DNA from: JAKALX01 sp964508715
GTDB taxonomy: Bacteria; Chloroflexota; Dehalococcoidia; Tepidiformales; Tepidiformaceae
DNA: 41,448 nucleotides
Reading direction: 5' to 3'
NCBI GenBank assembly: GCA_964508715.1
Contig: CAZDUX010000024.1
Span: 1 to 41,448 of the forward strand
The position numbers were made by a program, and so were the translations under genes. The notes under the pieces were generated by a model that was not told where the DNA came from, did not search any database, and saw only the letters and a program-made list of their open reading frames with translations. This document shows positions 17,308 to 25,391 of this stretch, one piece after another. Every line of letters starts with the position of its first letter. The stretch's first letter is position 1.

Positions 17308-17337
17308 GAAAGGGGATCCGCGTGCGGGTCCCTTTTC
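17308..17337. terminator. Terminator after ilvN (possibly bidirectional)
   Basis: A 13-base-pair stem with two G-U pairs and a CGTG loop ends in CCTTTTC on the + strand and in CCCCTTTC on the - strand. It can end ilvBN transcripts and also read-through from the opposing helicase gene. Confidence 0.75.
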
Positions 17338-17408
17338 AGTTCCGGGCGGGTGCGCCAGGTTGCGGTAAGCCATCGCTTCTGGGAGCGTGTGCCCGAGGAG
17401 GGATTGGG

Positions 17409-17507
17409 ATGAAGCGGCCCGGTAAGGAAGGTATCGTCGTCGGGATCTTCGTGGCACTGATGCTTGGTGGGTATATTGGCCTGCGGGTAGCAATGGCACT
17501 CCTTTAG
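17409..17507 (+). CDS. Small single-pass membrane protein, unknown
   Basis: This predicted 32-residue protein has a basic N-terminus (MKRPGKEG) followed by one hydrophobic helix (about residues 9-32, IVVGIFVALMLGGYIGLRVA). A strong ribosome site, GAGGAGG, lies seven bases before the ATG. It sits between the ilvN terminator and the convergent helicase gene, and its last four bases overlap the helicase stop. No family was recognised. The good ribosome site and the typical positive-inside membrane profile support it; its shortness is the main doubt. Confidence 0.45.
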   Translation: MKRPGKEGIVVGIFVALMLGGYIGLRVAMALL

Positions 17508-19234
17508 CCCAGCATCTCCATGTACTTTCGTTTCATCCAGTCACCTTTCGCACGGTATTCGGCCGGCGTGGAGAGCGCACCTTTCTTCCCGCTGACTTTC
17601 GCGTAGGCGAGATTGAGCGTCGCATGGTGATTCTCACGGCCGCCTACCCGCCGGGCCCGCTCGCGGGCTGCGCGATTGGTCCACGTCTTGCAATACTCGA
17701 GCGCTTCTGAGAGCTCCCCGGCGATATCAACGACGTCGGCCGTGATGGACTGCGCTGGCTCCGGGTGAACGGGAGGAGCCGCCACGCCGAACATCGTGAG
17801 CTGCTGGCCCTCGAGATAGCGGCCTTCGTGGTCCATGTGGACATCGCCAGCCTCGACAACACCGAGGATTTCCGCCTGCGGTGCTTCGTCCTCCTCTGCA
17901 TCTTCACCCCAGGGGTCATCATCCTCGTCATTCGGCCACACCTGGTCGTCGCTGAAACCGTCAGCCGTCCGCTGGATGGAAGCGGGCGGGAGTTCGCGCT
18001 CGAGGTGCTCGACGATCGCCCCGAGGCGTGGATCGCGGCCAATGAAGACATGGAGGAGGTTCTGGCGCTCGGGCAGGACGTGGTTGTACCTGAGGCCGCG
18101 GCCAAGCTGCTGGATCACCGGCCCGCGGCTGAACACGGCGTCGAGCTTGAGGAGGACGCTGACTGCCGGCGCATCGAAGCCCTCGCTCGCCTTCTTCACC
18201 TGGATGAGAACGTCGTAACGACCTTCGTGGAAATCGCGCATGCGGCGTTCGCTCTCGGCGTCACTCATCTCGTTACTGTGAACGACGACGCAGCGAAGCT
18301 CCGGGTGGAATCGCTCGAACTGCCGGTACAGGTGGTTGGCGTGTTCCGTCGTGGCCGCAAAGACGAGCCCCTGGTGTTGCCCCGGCGCGGCAGCCATCTT
18401 CGCGAGGAGCGTGACTGCAAACTCACGAATGAGCGGCTGGACATAATCCTCGTTCCAGCGGAGCTGCTGGCGAACGTAGCGCTGGTCGAAGTCAGGGAGC
18501 TCCGCCATCTCGGAGGCGGTGAACTCGAGTAGCTCACCGTCGGCACTGCGAAGCTGAACCGCGTAGTCCTTCATCTGCAGGTTCAGATGCTTGAGGACGC
18601 GCCGCTCCTTCCATGCCTGCCTCATCGAGACCATCACGAGCGGATCGATGACGAGGCCGCCTTCCTCTCCCGCGACGTAACGGGCGTTGGCGATCGCGTC
18701 CTTGTCGAGGCGGACAGGCGTGGCCGAAAGGAGGAGCATCGAGCGTGCCGGCAGCGAGGCGAGCGCCTTCGCCCACGTCCCCTTCTCGCCCAGGTGGTGG
18801 GCCTCATCGCACACGACGTGAACCTTTCGTGCCCGGCAGAGCCGCTCATAGATGGCAGGTGCGGCAGCGACCTGCTGATAGCTCGCGACGATGAAGTTGA
18901 CCCGCGGGGCGAGCATTCGATCCGGGGCAGCATTTTCGGCGAGGACCTTGCCGACCGTGCGGGTGCTGGCCAGCACCTGCATAGCCTTGCCAACGCCCTT
19001 GTAGACCTGCGTCCGAAGGACATCGGTGGGTGTGAGGTAGAGGCACGTGTCTGCTCCGCCAACCCCACAGGCGATGTCGAATGAGCCAACGCCAATGACC
19101 GTCTTACCGTAGCCGACCGGTACTACGACGAGTTCATGGCGAGAGCCATTGCGCAGGGCCTCGGCCCAGCGGCGGAGAGCCTCGCTCTGCCCGGGGCGAA
19201 GGCGATGGGTGACAGGAGAACTGGGTGCGCTCAT
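17504..19234 (-). CDS. Stand-alone superfamily 2 DEAH-box helicase/translocase
   Basis: This 576-residue protein has both RecA-like domains. Motif I is PVGYGKT with K44, preceded by a Q-like RLRPGQ element near residue 12. Motif II is DEAH at 143-146, motif III is SAT at 170-172, and motif VI is QQLGRGLR in the second domain. A linker rich in Asp and Glu follows, then a basic C-terminal part (about 510-576) with many Arg and Lys residues that could bind nucleic acid. The layout resembles the helicase part of type I/III restriction and phage-type DEAD/DEAH proteins, but no nuclease, methylase or specificity gene adjoins it. A DNA repair or defence role is only a guess. No Shine-Dalgarno sequence precedes the ATG. 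Confidence 0.85.
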   Translation of the reverse strand: MSAPSSPVTHRLRPGQSEALRRWAEALRNGSRHELVVVPVGYGKTVIGVGSFDIACGVGGADTCLYLTPTDVLRTQVYKGVGKAMQVLASTRTVGKVLAENAAPDRMLAPRVNFIVASYQQVAAAPAIYERLCRARKVHVVCDEAHHLGEKGTWAKALASLPARSMLLLSATPVRLDKDAIANARYVAGEEGGLVIDPLVMVSMRQAWKERRVLKHLNLQMKDYAVQLRSADGELLEFTASEMAELPDFDQRYVRQQLRWNEDYVQPLIREFAVTLLAKMAAAPGQHQGLVFAATTEHANHLYRQFERFHPELRCVVVHSNEMSDAESERRMRDFHEGRYDVLIQVKKASEGFDAPAVSVLLKLDAVFSRGPVIQQLGRGLRYNHVLPERQNLLHVFIGRDPRLGAIVEHLERELPPASIQRTADGFSDDQVWPNDEDDDPWGEDAEEDEAPQAEILGVVEAGDVHMDHEGRYLEGQQLTMFGVAAPPVHPEPAQSITADVVDIAGELSEALEYCKTWTNRAARERARRVGGRENHHATLNLAYAKVSGKKGALSTPAEYRAKGDWMKRKYMEMLG

Positions 19235-19252
19235 TGGTATAGGAGAGTTAGC

Positions 19253-19281
19253 AGTTTACTCCCTGCCATGCGGTACGTCGA
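19253..19281 (-). promoter_or_regulatory. Candidate promoter for the DEAH helicase gene
   Basis: Read on the - strand, TCGACG (19281-19276) and TAAACT (19258-19253) are 17 bases apart. The predicted start is only about 12 bases before the ATG, which fits the missing ribosome site and suggests a very short leader. Confidence 0.35.
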
Positions 19282-19340
19282 CTTGAACCGCCGTGTACCG
19301 CGAACCCTGGATGTTCAGGAATCCGTCTCTCACGCCTGCC

Positions 19341-20138
19341 TCAGCGGCCCTTGAATACGGGCTCACGCTTCTCCAGGAACGAGCGGATCCCCTCGGCGGC
19401 ATCTTCGGTGCCCTGGGTGATCTGCTGGAGGAACTGTTCCATCTCAATCTGCTCATCGAGGCCGCGCCCTTGCCCTTCATATGCGAGCCGCTTGATGAGC
19501 TCAATTGCGAGCGTTGGCCCGTTTGCGATCTCCGAAGCGAACGTTGCGACGCGACTGCGGAAATCGGCGTCAGCAACCACTTCGCCGGCGAGACCGATCT
19601 CGAGTGCCTCGCGTGCACCGATAATCCGCCCGGTGAACATCAGGCGAAGTGCACGTTCCATCCCCACGAGACGTGGCAAGAACCAGGTGCAACCGGTGTC
19701 GGCGACGATGCCGCGCTTCACGAAGACCGCGCCGAACCGCGCACTCTCCGCCGCGATGCGCATATCGCAGGCCATCGCCAGCGAAAAACCAGCCCCGGCC
19801 GCAACACCGTTGACTGCCGCAATCGTTGGTTTGCGGCAATGGAACACCTCCGCCGTAGCCAGGTAGCGGGATCGTTCCTGTGCCCCGCGGCCGGAGTATG
19901 GGCGGGACGGCCAATCCGGTTCAGATGTTTGGACAGTGAGATCCGTCCCGGCACAGAACCCGCGCCCTTCCCCGGTGATCACGACCACGCGGACGTCATC
20001 ATCCGCATCGGCAGCTTTGATGGCAGTTTCGATTTCGGCCCACGAACCCCAGGAAAGAGCGTTGAGCTTCTCGGGTTTGTTGAGTGTGAGGGTCGCGATA
20101 CCGGCACTCACGTCGTAGCGGATATCCTGGAACTCCAT
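19341..20138 (-). CDS. Crotonase-fold enoyl-CoA hydratase/isomerase family protein
   Basis: This 265-residue protein belongs to the crotonase superfamily of CoA-thioester enzymes. The oxyanion-hole blocks are clear: GRGFCAGTDL at 58-67 and AAVNGVAAGAGFSLAMACD at 107-125. The two catalytic glutamates of true enoyl-CoA hydratases are replaced by S119 and F139. The region around D147 (GIVADTGCTWFLPRLVG) instead resembles the PaaG-like isomerase branch. I therefore expect an isomerase or another crotonase reaction rather than hydration; the substrate is unknown. ATG at 20138 is chosen because GGAGG lies seven bases upstream; the reading frame is open for 53 further codons without family similarity. 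It is separated by a terminator from the upstream CHAP gene, so it needs its own promoter. Confidence 0.9.
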   Translation of the reverse strand: MEFQDIRYDVSAGIATLTLNKPEKLNALSWGSWAEIETAIKAADADDDVRVVVITGEGRGFCAGTDLTVQTSEPDWPSRPYSGRGAQERSRYLATAEVFHCRKPTIAAVNGVAAGAGFSLAMACDMRIAAESARFGAVFVKRGIVADTGCTWFLPRLVGMERALRLMFTGRIIGAREALEIGLAGEVVADADFRSRVATFASEIANGPTLAIELIKRLAYEGQGRGLDEQIEMEQFLQQITQGTEDAAEGIRSFLEKREPVFKGR

Positions 20139-20220
20139 GCGGTTCCTCCATGGCACGTTGCCAAGCTTTGCACGTCTCTGCGACGGATGGTAGCCCGCTG
20201 GCGATGTCAGTGCGGGACAA

Positions 20221-20258
20221 CAGAAAAAGGCGAGCCGTGTAAGGAACTCGCCTTTTGT
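20221..20258 (-). terminator. Terminator of the CHAP-domain gene
   Basis: AAAAGGCGAG (20225-20234) pairs perfectly with CTCGCCTTTT (20247-20256). On the - strand the stem ends in CTTTTTCT, an intrinsic terminator about 20 bases after the CHAP stop. The + side also has TTTT. Confidence 0.85.
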
Positions 20259-20277
20259 AGGTCCGATGCGTATGAGG

Positions 20278-21252
20278 CTATTCGTCTGCCGTGACACCAG
20301 GAACGACCCGCCGGAACGGGAGGACTGGATTCACAGTCCCCGAGCCGGAGGACCGGGCCCCCGCCGTGCCCCCACCATTCGAGGTCGAAGCCGGTGTGGG
20401 CGATGGTGTGGCCGCCGGTGTCGTGTTGGTGCCGGTAGCCGTGCTCTTTGCAATGAACTCGATGGCAACGAACCCCTGGCCTGCCGGTGTGCTCACTTGC
20501 ACCCAGTGGTAGCCGTTCGCAAGCCCCGCATTGGCGATGACGGTCACCTGTGTCCGGTCGCCGAGCACCGTGAGGATGTCGCCGTTGGGTGCGGTGCGAA
20601 GCCGAAGGACGTCGCCCGGGGTGTTGGTGAACAGCGTGTCACCGACCGCCACACTCGCAGCATCAACCGGTACGAGCCTGGCGCTTGGCACGCGGTTCGT
20701 AACGCCTGCGCCGGCCGGCGATGGCCCCGTACCCGATCCGCTGATGCGGTAGATATGGTAGGTAAGGCCACCATAACGGCCGGCCGAAGCAACAGGATTG
20801 TAATTCTCACGAATGTGAACGACGCCATCGAAGTTCATGTTGGAATCGACGACAGTGAACGTGCCATCGCCGTTCGCGCTCACAACGATGGCGGTGTGAA
20901 GCCCTGCGTAGTCGGCGCCGGGACTCGTGTCTGCATCGTTGGCGATCTGGATGATGTCGCCCGGGCCAGCATCGGTCAGGGACACCTCAATCGCACCTGC
21001 ATCGAAGAAGCCCTCGCGATAGTCAAAGCCGATCTGGCGGCCTGTTACTTCGGCGACGACCTTCTTGACGAACGTCCAGCACTGGCCCTGGTAGGTGCCA
21101 TCGTAGCGGGCAGCATCCTGGGCGATTGCGGGATTCGACGGAGGAATCGAAGCCGGCGCGGCCATAGCGGGTACGGCAGCGACGGCGAAAAGGACGGCAA
21201 CAACGGCGACCAGGATGGCTGCCAGGGCCGGCCGGTGTTGGGACATCGGCAT
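20278..21252 (-). CDS. Secreted CHAP/NlpC-like protein with SH3b domain
   Basis: This 324-residue protein has an N-terminal signal peptide, with a hydrophobic core at about 10-28 and a likely cut after Ala31 in AMA-AP. The following domain (about 45-170) has C58 in YQGQCWTFV, H119 in YAGLHTAIVV, and a polar VVDSNMN strand. This Cys-His-polar arrangement is that of CHAP amidase/peptidase folds. A bacterial SH3-type domain follows (about 180-270, LRLRTAPNGDILTVLGDRTQVTVI). The tail is Thr/Ser/Pro/Gly-rich and probably disordered. It most likely cleaves or binds cell-wall peptide or another extracytoplasmic target. GGGGAAG lies just before the ATG. The gene has its own candidate promoter and terminator, so it is monocistronic. 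Confidence 0.85.
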   Translation of the reverse strand: MPMSQHRPALAAILVAVVAVLFAVAAVPAMAAPASIPPSNPAIAQDAARYDGTYQGQCWTFVKKVVAEVTGRQIGFDYREGFFDAGAIEVSLTDAGPGDIIQIANDADTSPGADYAGLHTAIVVSANGDGTFTVVDSNMNFDGVVHIRENYNPVASAGRYGGLTYHIYRISGSGTGPSPAGAGVTNRVPSARLVPVDAASVAVGDTLFTNTPGDVLRLRTAPNGDILTVLGDRTQVTVIANAGLANGYHWVQVSTPAGQGFVAIEFIAKSTATGTNTTPAATPSPTPASTSNGGGTAGARSSGSGTVNPVLPFRRVVPGVTADE

Positions 21253-21291
21253 GCGGGCTTCCCCTGTTTCAGTTTCCTGAGGGCTTCGGGC

Positions 21292-21320
21292 ACCGTAACT
21301 GGCAAATGCCTTGGTGGCAA
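21292..21320 (-). promoter_or_regulatory. Candidate promoter for the CHAP gene
   Basis: On the - strand, TTGCCA (21320-21315), a 17-base spacer, and TACGGT (21297-21292) form a reasonable sigma-70 promoter about 40 bases before the ATG. Confidence 0.45.
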
Positions 21321-21456
21321 CCCGTTATTGTCGGGAAACAGCGGTTAATTTTGGCGTTTTCGGGGTTCTTCCTACGTCCCGGAAGCTAGAGAGAGACATA
21401 AATACTGAGAATATTGTGACTCGCGCGAACGTGAGACGGCCGTAGAATCGGGGCCC

Positions 21457-23826
21457 ATGGGACAGCAGCAACCCCTCACGGGGCTACGCGTGATCGAAAT
21501 CGCTGGCTGGAATGCTGTGCTGGCAGGGCGGCTTCTTGCCGATGGGGGCGCCGACGTCGTGCGTGTCGTACCGCCCGAGGGCGACATATTGACGGATGAA
21601 GGACCGTTTTTCGGCAACTCGGCGGTCTCTGTTCAGGAGAGCTGGTACAACGCCGGAAAGCGCACAGTCGTTATTGACCTCGCAACCAGCAGAGGGCGCG
21701 CCCAATTTGCCGGACTGGTGGCGGCGGCTGATGTGCTCATCGAGGACTGGACACCCGGACGGGAGCCGATACCCCCGGAGCAACTCGCGGCGGCAAATTC
21801 CCGGCTCGTGCGCATCTCTGTCCTTCCAACGGGTGAAGATGGGCCGTGGAGCGGGATTGTGACCAACGACCTCGTACAGAATGCGCTCAGTGGAGCCGCC
21901 TCGGTCACGGGAAATGCCGAAACACCTCCACTGACCGGCTACGGCAACCAGAGCCACCACACCGTCGGGATGTATGCGGCCATCGTCGCCCTGGCCGGGG
22001 TACGAGCCGCGCGGTTGTCGGGGACATCCCAGCACGTCGTCCTCTCCGCTCACGAAGCCCTCGTCTCCTGCACCGAGCAGGTCCTGATGCAGTGGTGGTT
22101 CCCGGAAGGGACCTGGAACGGCAGCGTCGCGAAACGCCAGGGCTCGCTCCACTGGTCCGGCGCCTACGAAGTCTATCCAGCAAAGGATGGAAAGGGCGTG
22201 ATGGTGACGGTCGCACTCAACTTCGCCAGTGTCGTGCTGCCCTGGATGAAAGAGGATAACGCCGCCCAGGACCTCGCCAACCCTGAGCGCTACCCCAGTA
22301 TCGTCTCCATGATTCGTGACATGCCATACGTCATGCAGGTGATGCGGGACTGGGTCGGGACGTATGAAGGCGATGAGATGTTCTATGAGTCGCAACGGCG
22401 ACACCAGCCATACGGGGTGGTCTGGGATATCGCACAGGCGGCTGCCAGCCCACAGATCGCTGCTCGGGAGTATCTGCAGACAGTGAACGTGCCGGGGTTC
22501 GGCGATGTACCTTTCCCTGGCCGCTTCTTCCGGACGAGTGCCGACGCCGGGCACCCTCGTCCGGGTACCCGTGTCGAGATTCGTGACCTTGGTTGGGACC
22601 CGCGGCCCAATCAGCCTCCCGGCAAACCTCCCATCCAGCCACAGCGCCCGCTCGAAGGCCTCCGCGTGATGGACTTCACCCACGTGCTCGCCGGCCCATT
22701 CGGTACACGTGTCCTCGCGGACCTCGGGGCGGAAGTCATCAAGGTCGGTACGGCCGGACGCGCGACGGGCTCAAACACACCCGCACACCCCTACTACATG
22801 TGCTGGAACCGCAACAAGAAGAGCATCGCTATCAACCTCTCGAGCGAAGAAGGGAGAGAGATCGCGCGAATGCTTGCCAACAAGAGTGACGTGATCACCG
22901 AGAACTTCAGCGCGGGTGTACTCCGCCGCCGGGGTCTCGACCGGGCATCGCTCGCCGGGAGTAATCCCGGTATCAGCGTCATCGCCATGGGGGGCATGGG
23001 CCAGACAGGGCCATGGAAGGATTTCGTGACGTTTGCTCCCACGCTCCACGCGCTTTCCGGCCTCACCTACCTCACGAACCCTCCCGGGCGCCACGACCTG
23101 GGGTACGGATTCTCCCTCACCGATCACCTCTCCGGCCTGACCGCGGCCTGCGCCGTGCTCGAAGCGATCGAATATCGCGAACGCACCGGCCAGGGCCTCG
23201 AGATTGACGTCGCGCAGTACGAGATGGCACTCGGGATCATGGCGCCCGCGCTCCTGGACCACCTTGCAAATGGGACCAATCCGGAACCAGCAGGTAACCG
23301 GCATCCTTTCGGGTCCTGGGCGCCACACGGTATCTACCCGGCGCGCGGCGAGGATCGCTGGGTGGCAATCGCGGTGAAGGGCGACGGGCAGTGGCGAGCC
23401 CTCTGCCGCGTGATGAACCGGCCGGAACTGGCAGGTGATGGAAGGTTCGTGACTCACGCGGCGCGAGTCGCCAGCCAGGATGACCTTGACGCGCTTGTCG
23501 CCGATTGGACACGTACTCAGGACCGGTATGAGGTGATGGCCGTATGCCAGGCCGCTGGTATTGCGGCGGGCGCCGTCCAGGATGCGGAAGATCTGAATCT
23601 CCGCGACCGGCAACTCGCGCACCGGGAGTTCTTCACGACGGCGACGTGTGAGCGTTGGGGAGAGTACGGGATCGACCGGTTCCCTGCACGCTTCAACGGC
23701 CGGCGGCCCGGTCCCTACGAGGCGGTGCACGAAGTTGGCGAGGACACATTCGAGATCATGACCGGTCTCCTCGGGTTGCCGGACGAGCGCGTGGCAGAGC
23801 TCATTGGCACTGGCGTGCTGTCGTGA
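21457..23826 (+). CDS. Tandem family III (CaiB/BaiF) CoA-transferase
   Basis: At 789 residues this is twice the usual length of the family, with two complete family III CoA-transferase units joined head to tail: about 5-390 and 400-785. Each begins with the same element (PLTGLRVIEIAGWNAVLAGR and PLEGLRVMDFTHVLAGPFG). The second unit keeps the catalytic Asp (D556 in GFSLTDHLSGLTAA). In the first unit the aligned position is H167 (NQSHHTVGMYAA), so that half probably cannot form the acyl-aspartyl intermediate. These enzymes move CoA between carboxylic acids; the acids used here are not deducible. A TAGAAT box at 21443-21448 lies only eight bases before the ATG, so the message may be nearly leaderless; no Shine-Dalgarno sequence is seen. 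The crotonase two genes away could share a pathway, but the two are on opposite strands. Confidence 0.92.
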   Translation: MGQQQPLTGLRVIEIAGWNAVLAGRLLADGGADVVRVVPPEGDILTDEGPFFGNSAVSVQESWYNAGKRTVVIDLATSRGRAQFAGLVAAADVLIEDWTPGREPIPPEQLAAANSRLVRISVLPTGEDGPWSGIVTNDLVQNALSGAASVTGNAETPPLTGYGNQSHHTVGMYAAIVALAGVRAARLSGTSQHVVLSAHEALVSCTEQVLMQWWFPEGTWNGSVAKRQGSLHWSGAYEVYPAKDGKGVMVTVALNFASVVLPWMKEDNAAQDLANPERYPSIVSMIRDMPYVMQVMRDWVGTYEGDEMFYESQRRHQPYGVVWDIAQAAASPQIAAREYLQTVNVPGFGDVPFPGRFFRTSADAGHPRPGTRVEIRDLGWDPRPNQPPGKPPIQPQRPLEGLRVMDFTHVLAGPFGTRVLADLGAEVIKVGTAGRATGSNTPAHPYYMCWNRNKKSIAINLSSEEGREIARMLANKSDVITENFSAGVLRRRGLDRASLAGSNPGISVIAMGGMGQTGPWKDFVTFAPTLHALSGLTYLTNPPGRHDLGYGFSLTDHLSGLTAACAVLEAIEYRERTGQGLEIDVAQYEMALGIMAPALLDHLANGTNPEPAGNRHPFGSWAPHGIYPARGEDRWVAIAVKGDGQWRALCRVMNRPELAGDGRFVTHAARVASQDDLDALVADWTRTQDRYEVMAVCQAAGIAAGAVQDAEDLNLRDRQLAHREFFTTATCERWGEYGIDRFPARFNGRRPGPYEAVHEVGEDTFEIMTGLLGLPDERVAELIGTGVLS

Positions 23827-23893
23827 TCGATTCCCTGCGACCGCACGGGTTGCAGAGCATCGGCACATACCTCCGCGCCGAGTGCGTAGCTTC

Positions 23894-23922
23894 CTGCAAC
23901 GCGCCAGAACCTCTGCTACGCT
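23894..23922 (+). promoter_or_regulatory. Candidate promoter for cysS
   Basis: CTGCAA (23894-23899), a 17-base spacer, then TACGCT (23917-23922), with TGC directly before the -10 box as in extended -10 promoters. It predicts a start near 23929, about 23 bases before the GTG start. Confidence 0.45.
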
Positions 23923-23951
23923 GACCGGGTTGCTTTTCAGGAGGCGCGTGC

Positions 23952-25178
23952 GTGGCCCTGCGTTTGTATTCGTCACTCGGCAATGAGAAGCGTGAGTTCC
24001 GCCCCCTCGTGCCCGGTGAGGTCCGGATGTATGTCTGCGGTGTGACGCCCTACGACGTCACTCATCTCGGCCACGCATTTTCTTACGTGCAGTTCGATAC
24101 GCTTCGCCGCTACCTCACGTTCCTCGGCAACGAAGTGCGCTACGTCCAGAACATCACTGATATCGATGACGATATGATCATGGTCTCCAGACGGCAGGGG
24201 GGACGGCCGATCGCCGAGATCCGCGATGAGAACGACGCCATCTTCCGAACGGATCTCGACCGGCTCAACGTCCTCCGTCCCTGGCATTATCCGATGGCCA
24301 CCGAGCACATCCCGGAGATCATCGAGACGACCGCGAAGATCATCGAAAACGGCACAGGGTACGTAGTCGACGGCGATGTCTTCTTCGAGGCAGCGAAGTT
24401 CGCACGCTACGGACAGCTCAACGGAGTGACCATCCAGGAACTGGCCAAACGCGAAAACCCCGAATCGAAGCGCGAATACAAGAAGCGCGGCCCCCTCGAT
24501 TTCCTCCTCTGGCAGGTGACGGAACCCGATGAGCCGAGTTGGGAGAGCCCCTGGGGTCCGGGCAGGCCCGGTTGGAGCATTGAGTGCACCGCGATGTCGA
24601 GTGCCCACCTTGGCCACCAGATCGATATCCACGGGGGCGGCCGTGACCTCGTTTTCCCCCACCATGAGAACGAGATCGCCCAGGCCGAGACGGCGTTTGG
24701 TCTGGCACCGTTCTGTGGCTGGTGGATGCACAACGGGATGGTGAAGCTCGACGGAGTGAAGATGAGCAAGTCGCTCGGCAACCTCGTCCTCGCCCGCAAC
24801 CTGATGACCGAATTCGAGCCGGACCACCTGCGCATGTACCTCGTTAGCGAGCACTACCGTACCGATGCCGACTTCCATGCCTCCCTCATGCCCGGTCTGT
24901 TGCCCCGTTATGAACGGCTAAAGAAAGCTGTTGCCAGCGCGAATGGTGATGCCGACCTCGATTCGCCGCTCGGCAGGCGTGCACTCGAACGACTTGACGA
25001 CGACCTGGACACACCTGGCGTGCTCGGAGTGCTCGATGCGGCGGCCGAGGGAGTGCTTTCGGGGACTGCCGGGGCATCCGATGCGGCGACTATCCGCGAG
25101 GTGCTGCGAATCCTCGGTTTCGCCTTCGCCGGAGCACGTGGCCCTGCGAACGGGGATATGCGTCCGCTCGAGTCATAG
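23952..25178 (+). CDS. cysS: Cysteine--tRNA ligase (short form; MshC-like features)
   Basis: This 408-residue class I synthetase-fold protein has the ATP-binding motif HLGH at 38-41 and KMSKS at 270-274. Zinc-type ligands are C29, C212 and H237 (YVCG, WSIECTAM, FPHHENE). It charges tRNA-Cys with cysteine. It is about 50 residues shorter than the E. coli enzyme because the C-terminal anticodon-binding part is reduced. The CGVTPYDVTHLGHA segment looks like MshC, the mycothiol cysteine ligase, whereas GHQIDIHGGGRDLVFPHHENEIAQAE is CysS-like. I call it CysS, since I recall similar short CysS proteins in Chloroflexota, but MshC is the real alternative. The start is GTG with GGAGG seven bases upstream. 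Confidence 0.88.
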   Translation: MALRLYSSLGNEKREFRPLVPGEVRMYVCGVTPYDVTHLGHAFSYVQFDTLRRYLTFLGNEVRYVQNITDIDDDMIMVSRRQGGRPIAEIRDENDAIFRTDLDRLNVLRPWHYPMATEHIPEIIETTAKIIENGTGYVVDGDVFFEAAKFARYGQLNGVTIQELAKRENPESKREYKKRGPLDFLLWQVTEPDEPSWESPWGPGRPGWSIECTAMSSAHLGHQIDIHGGGRDLVFPHHENEIAQAETAFGLAPFCGWWMHNGMVKLDGVKMSKSLGNLVLARNLMTEFEPDHLRMYLVSEHYRTDADFHASLMPGLLPRYERLKKAVASANGDADLDSPLGRRALERLDDDLDTPGVLGVLDAAAEGVLSGTAGASDAATIREVLRILGFAFAGARGPANGDMRPLES

Positions 25179-25391
25179 CGGCCGCACGGGCTGCACCCGG
25201 ATATGGCGCCGCGGCTTACGGCGTCATTCAGTGCACCGGACTCGTAGAAGCGAAGCCAGGGTGCACGTTACCCGCTCGGCCGGGCGATGGTGGCTCCGTA
25301 GGCTCGGCCGCCACCCTTCAACCGGTGCATTTGTGGTGATGCTGCGGCGGGCGCATTCGTGATCTATCGCGCTCAGCGCGACCGGCGATCC

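Noticed and set aside
17504..19234. Restriction-modification locus around the DEAH helicase
   Set aside because: No methyltransferase, nuclease or specificity gene adjoins it; the neighbours are ilvN and a crotonase.
20139..20297. 53-codon upstream extension of the crotonase gene
   Set aside because: It contains the terminator of the CHAP gene and has no family similarity; GGAGG precedes the ATG at 20138.
20266..21348. 360-codon + strand frame opposite the CHAP gene
   Set aside because: The opposite strand encodes a signal peptide, CHAP and SH3b motifs with matching promoter and terminator; the + frame has none.
21484..23976. Long - strand frames opposite the CoA-transferase
   Set aside because: The + strand encodes two full family III domains; the antisense frames show no domain.
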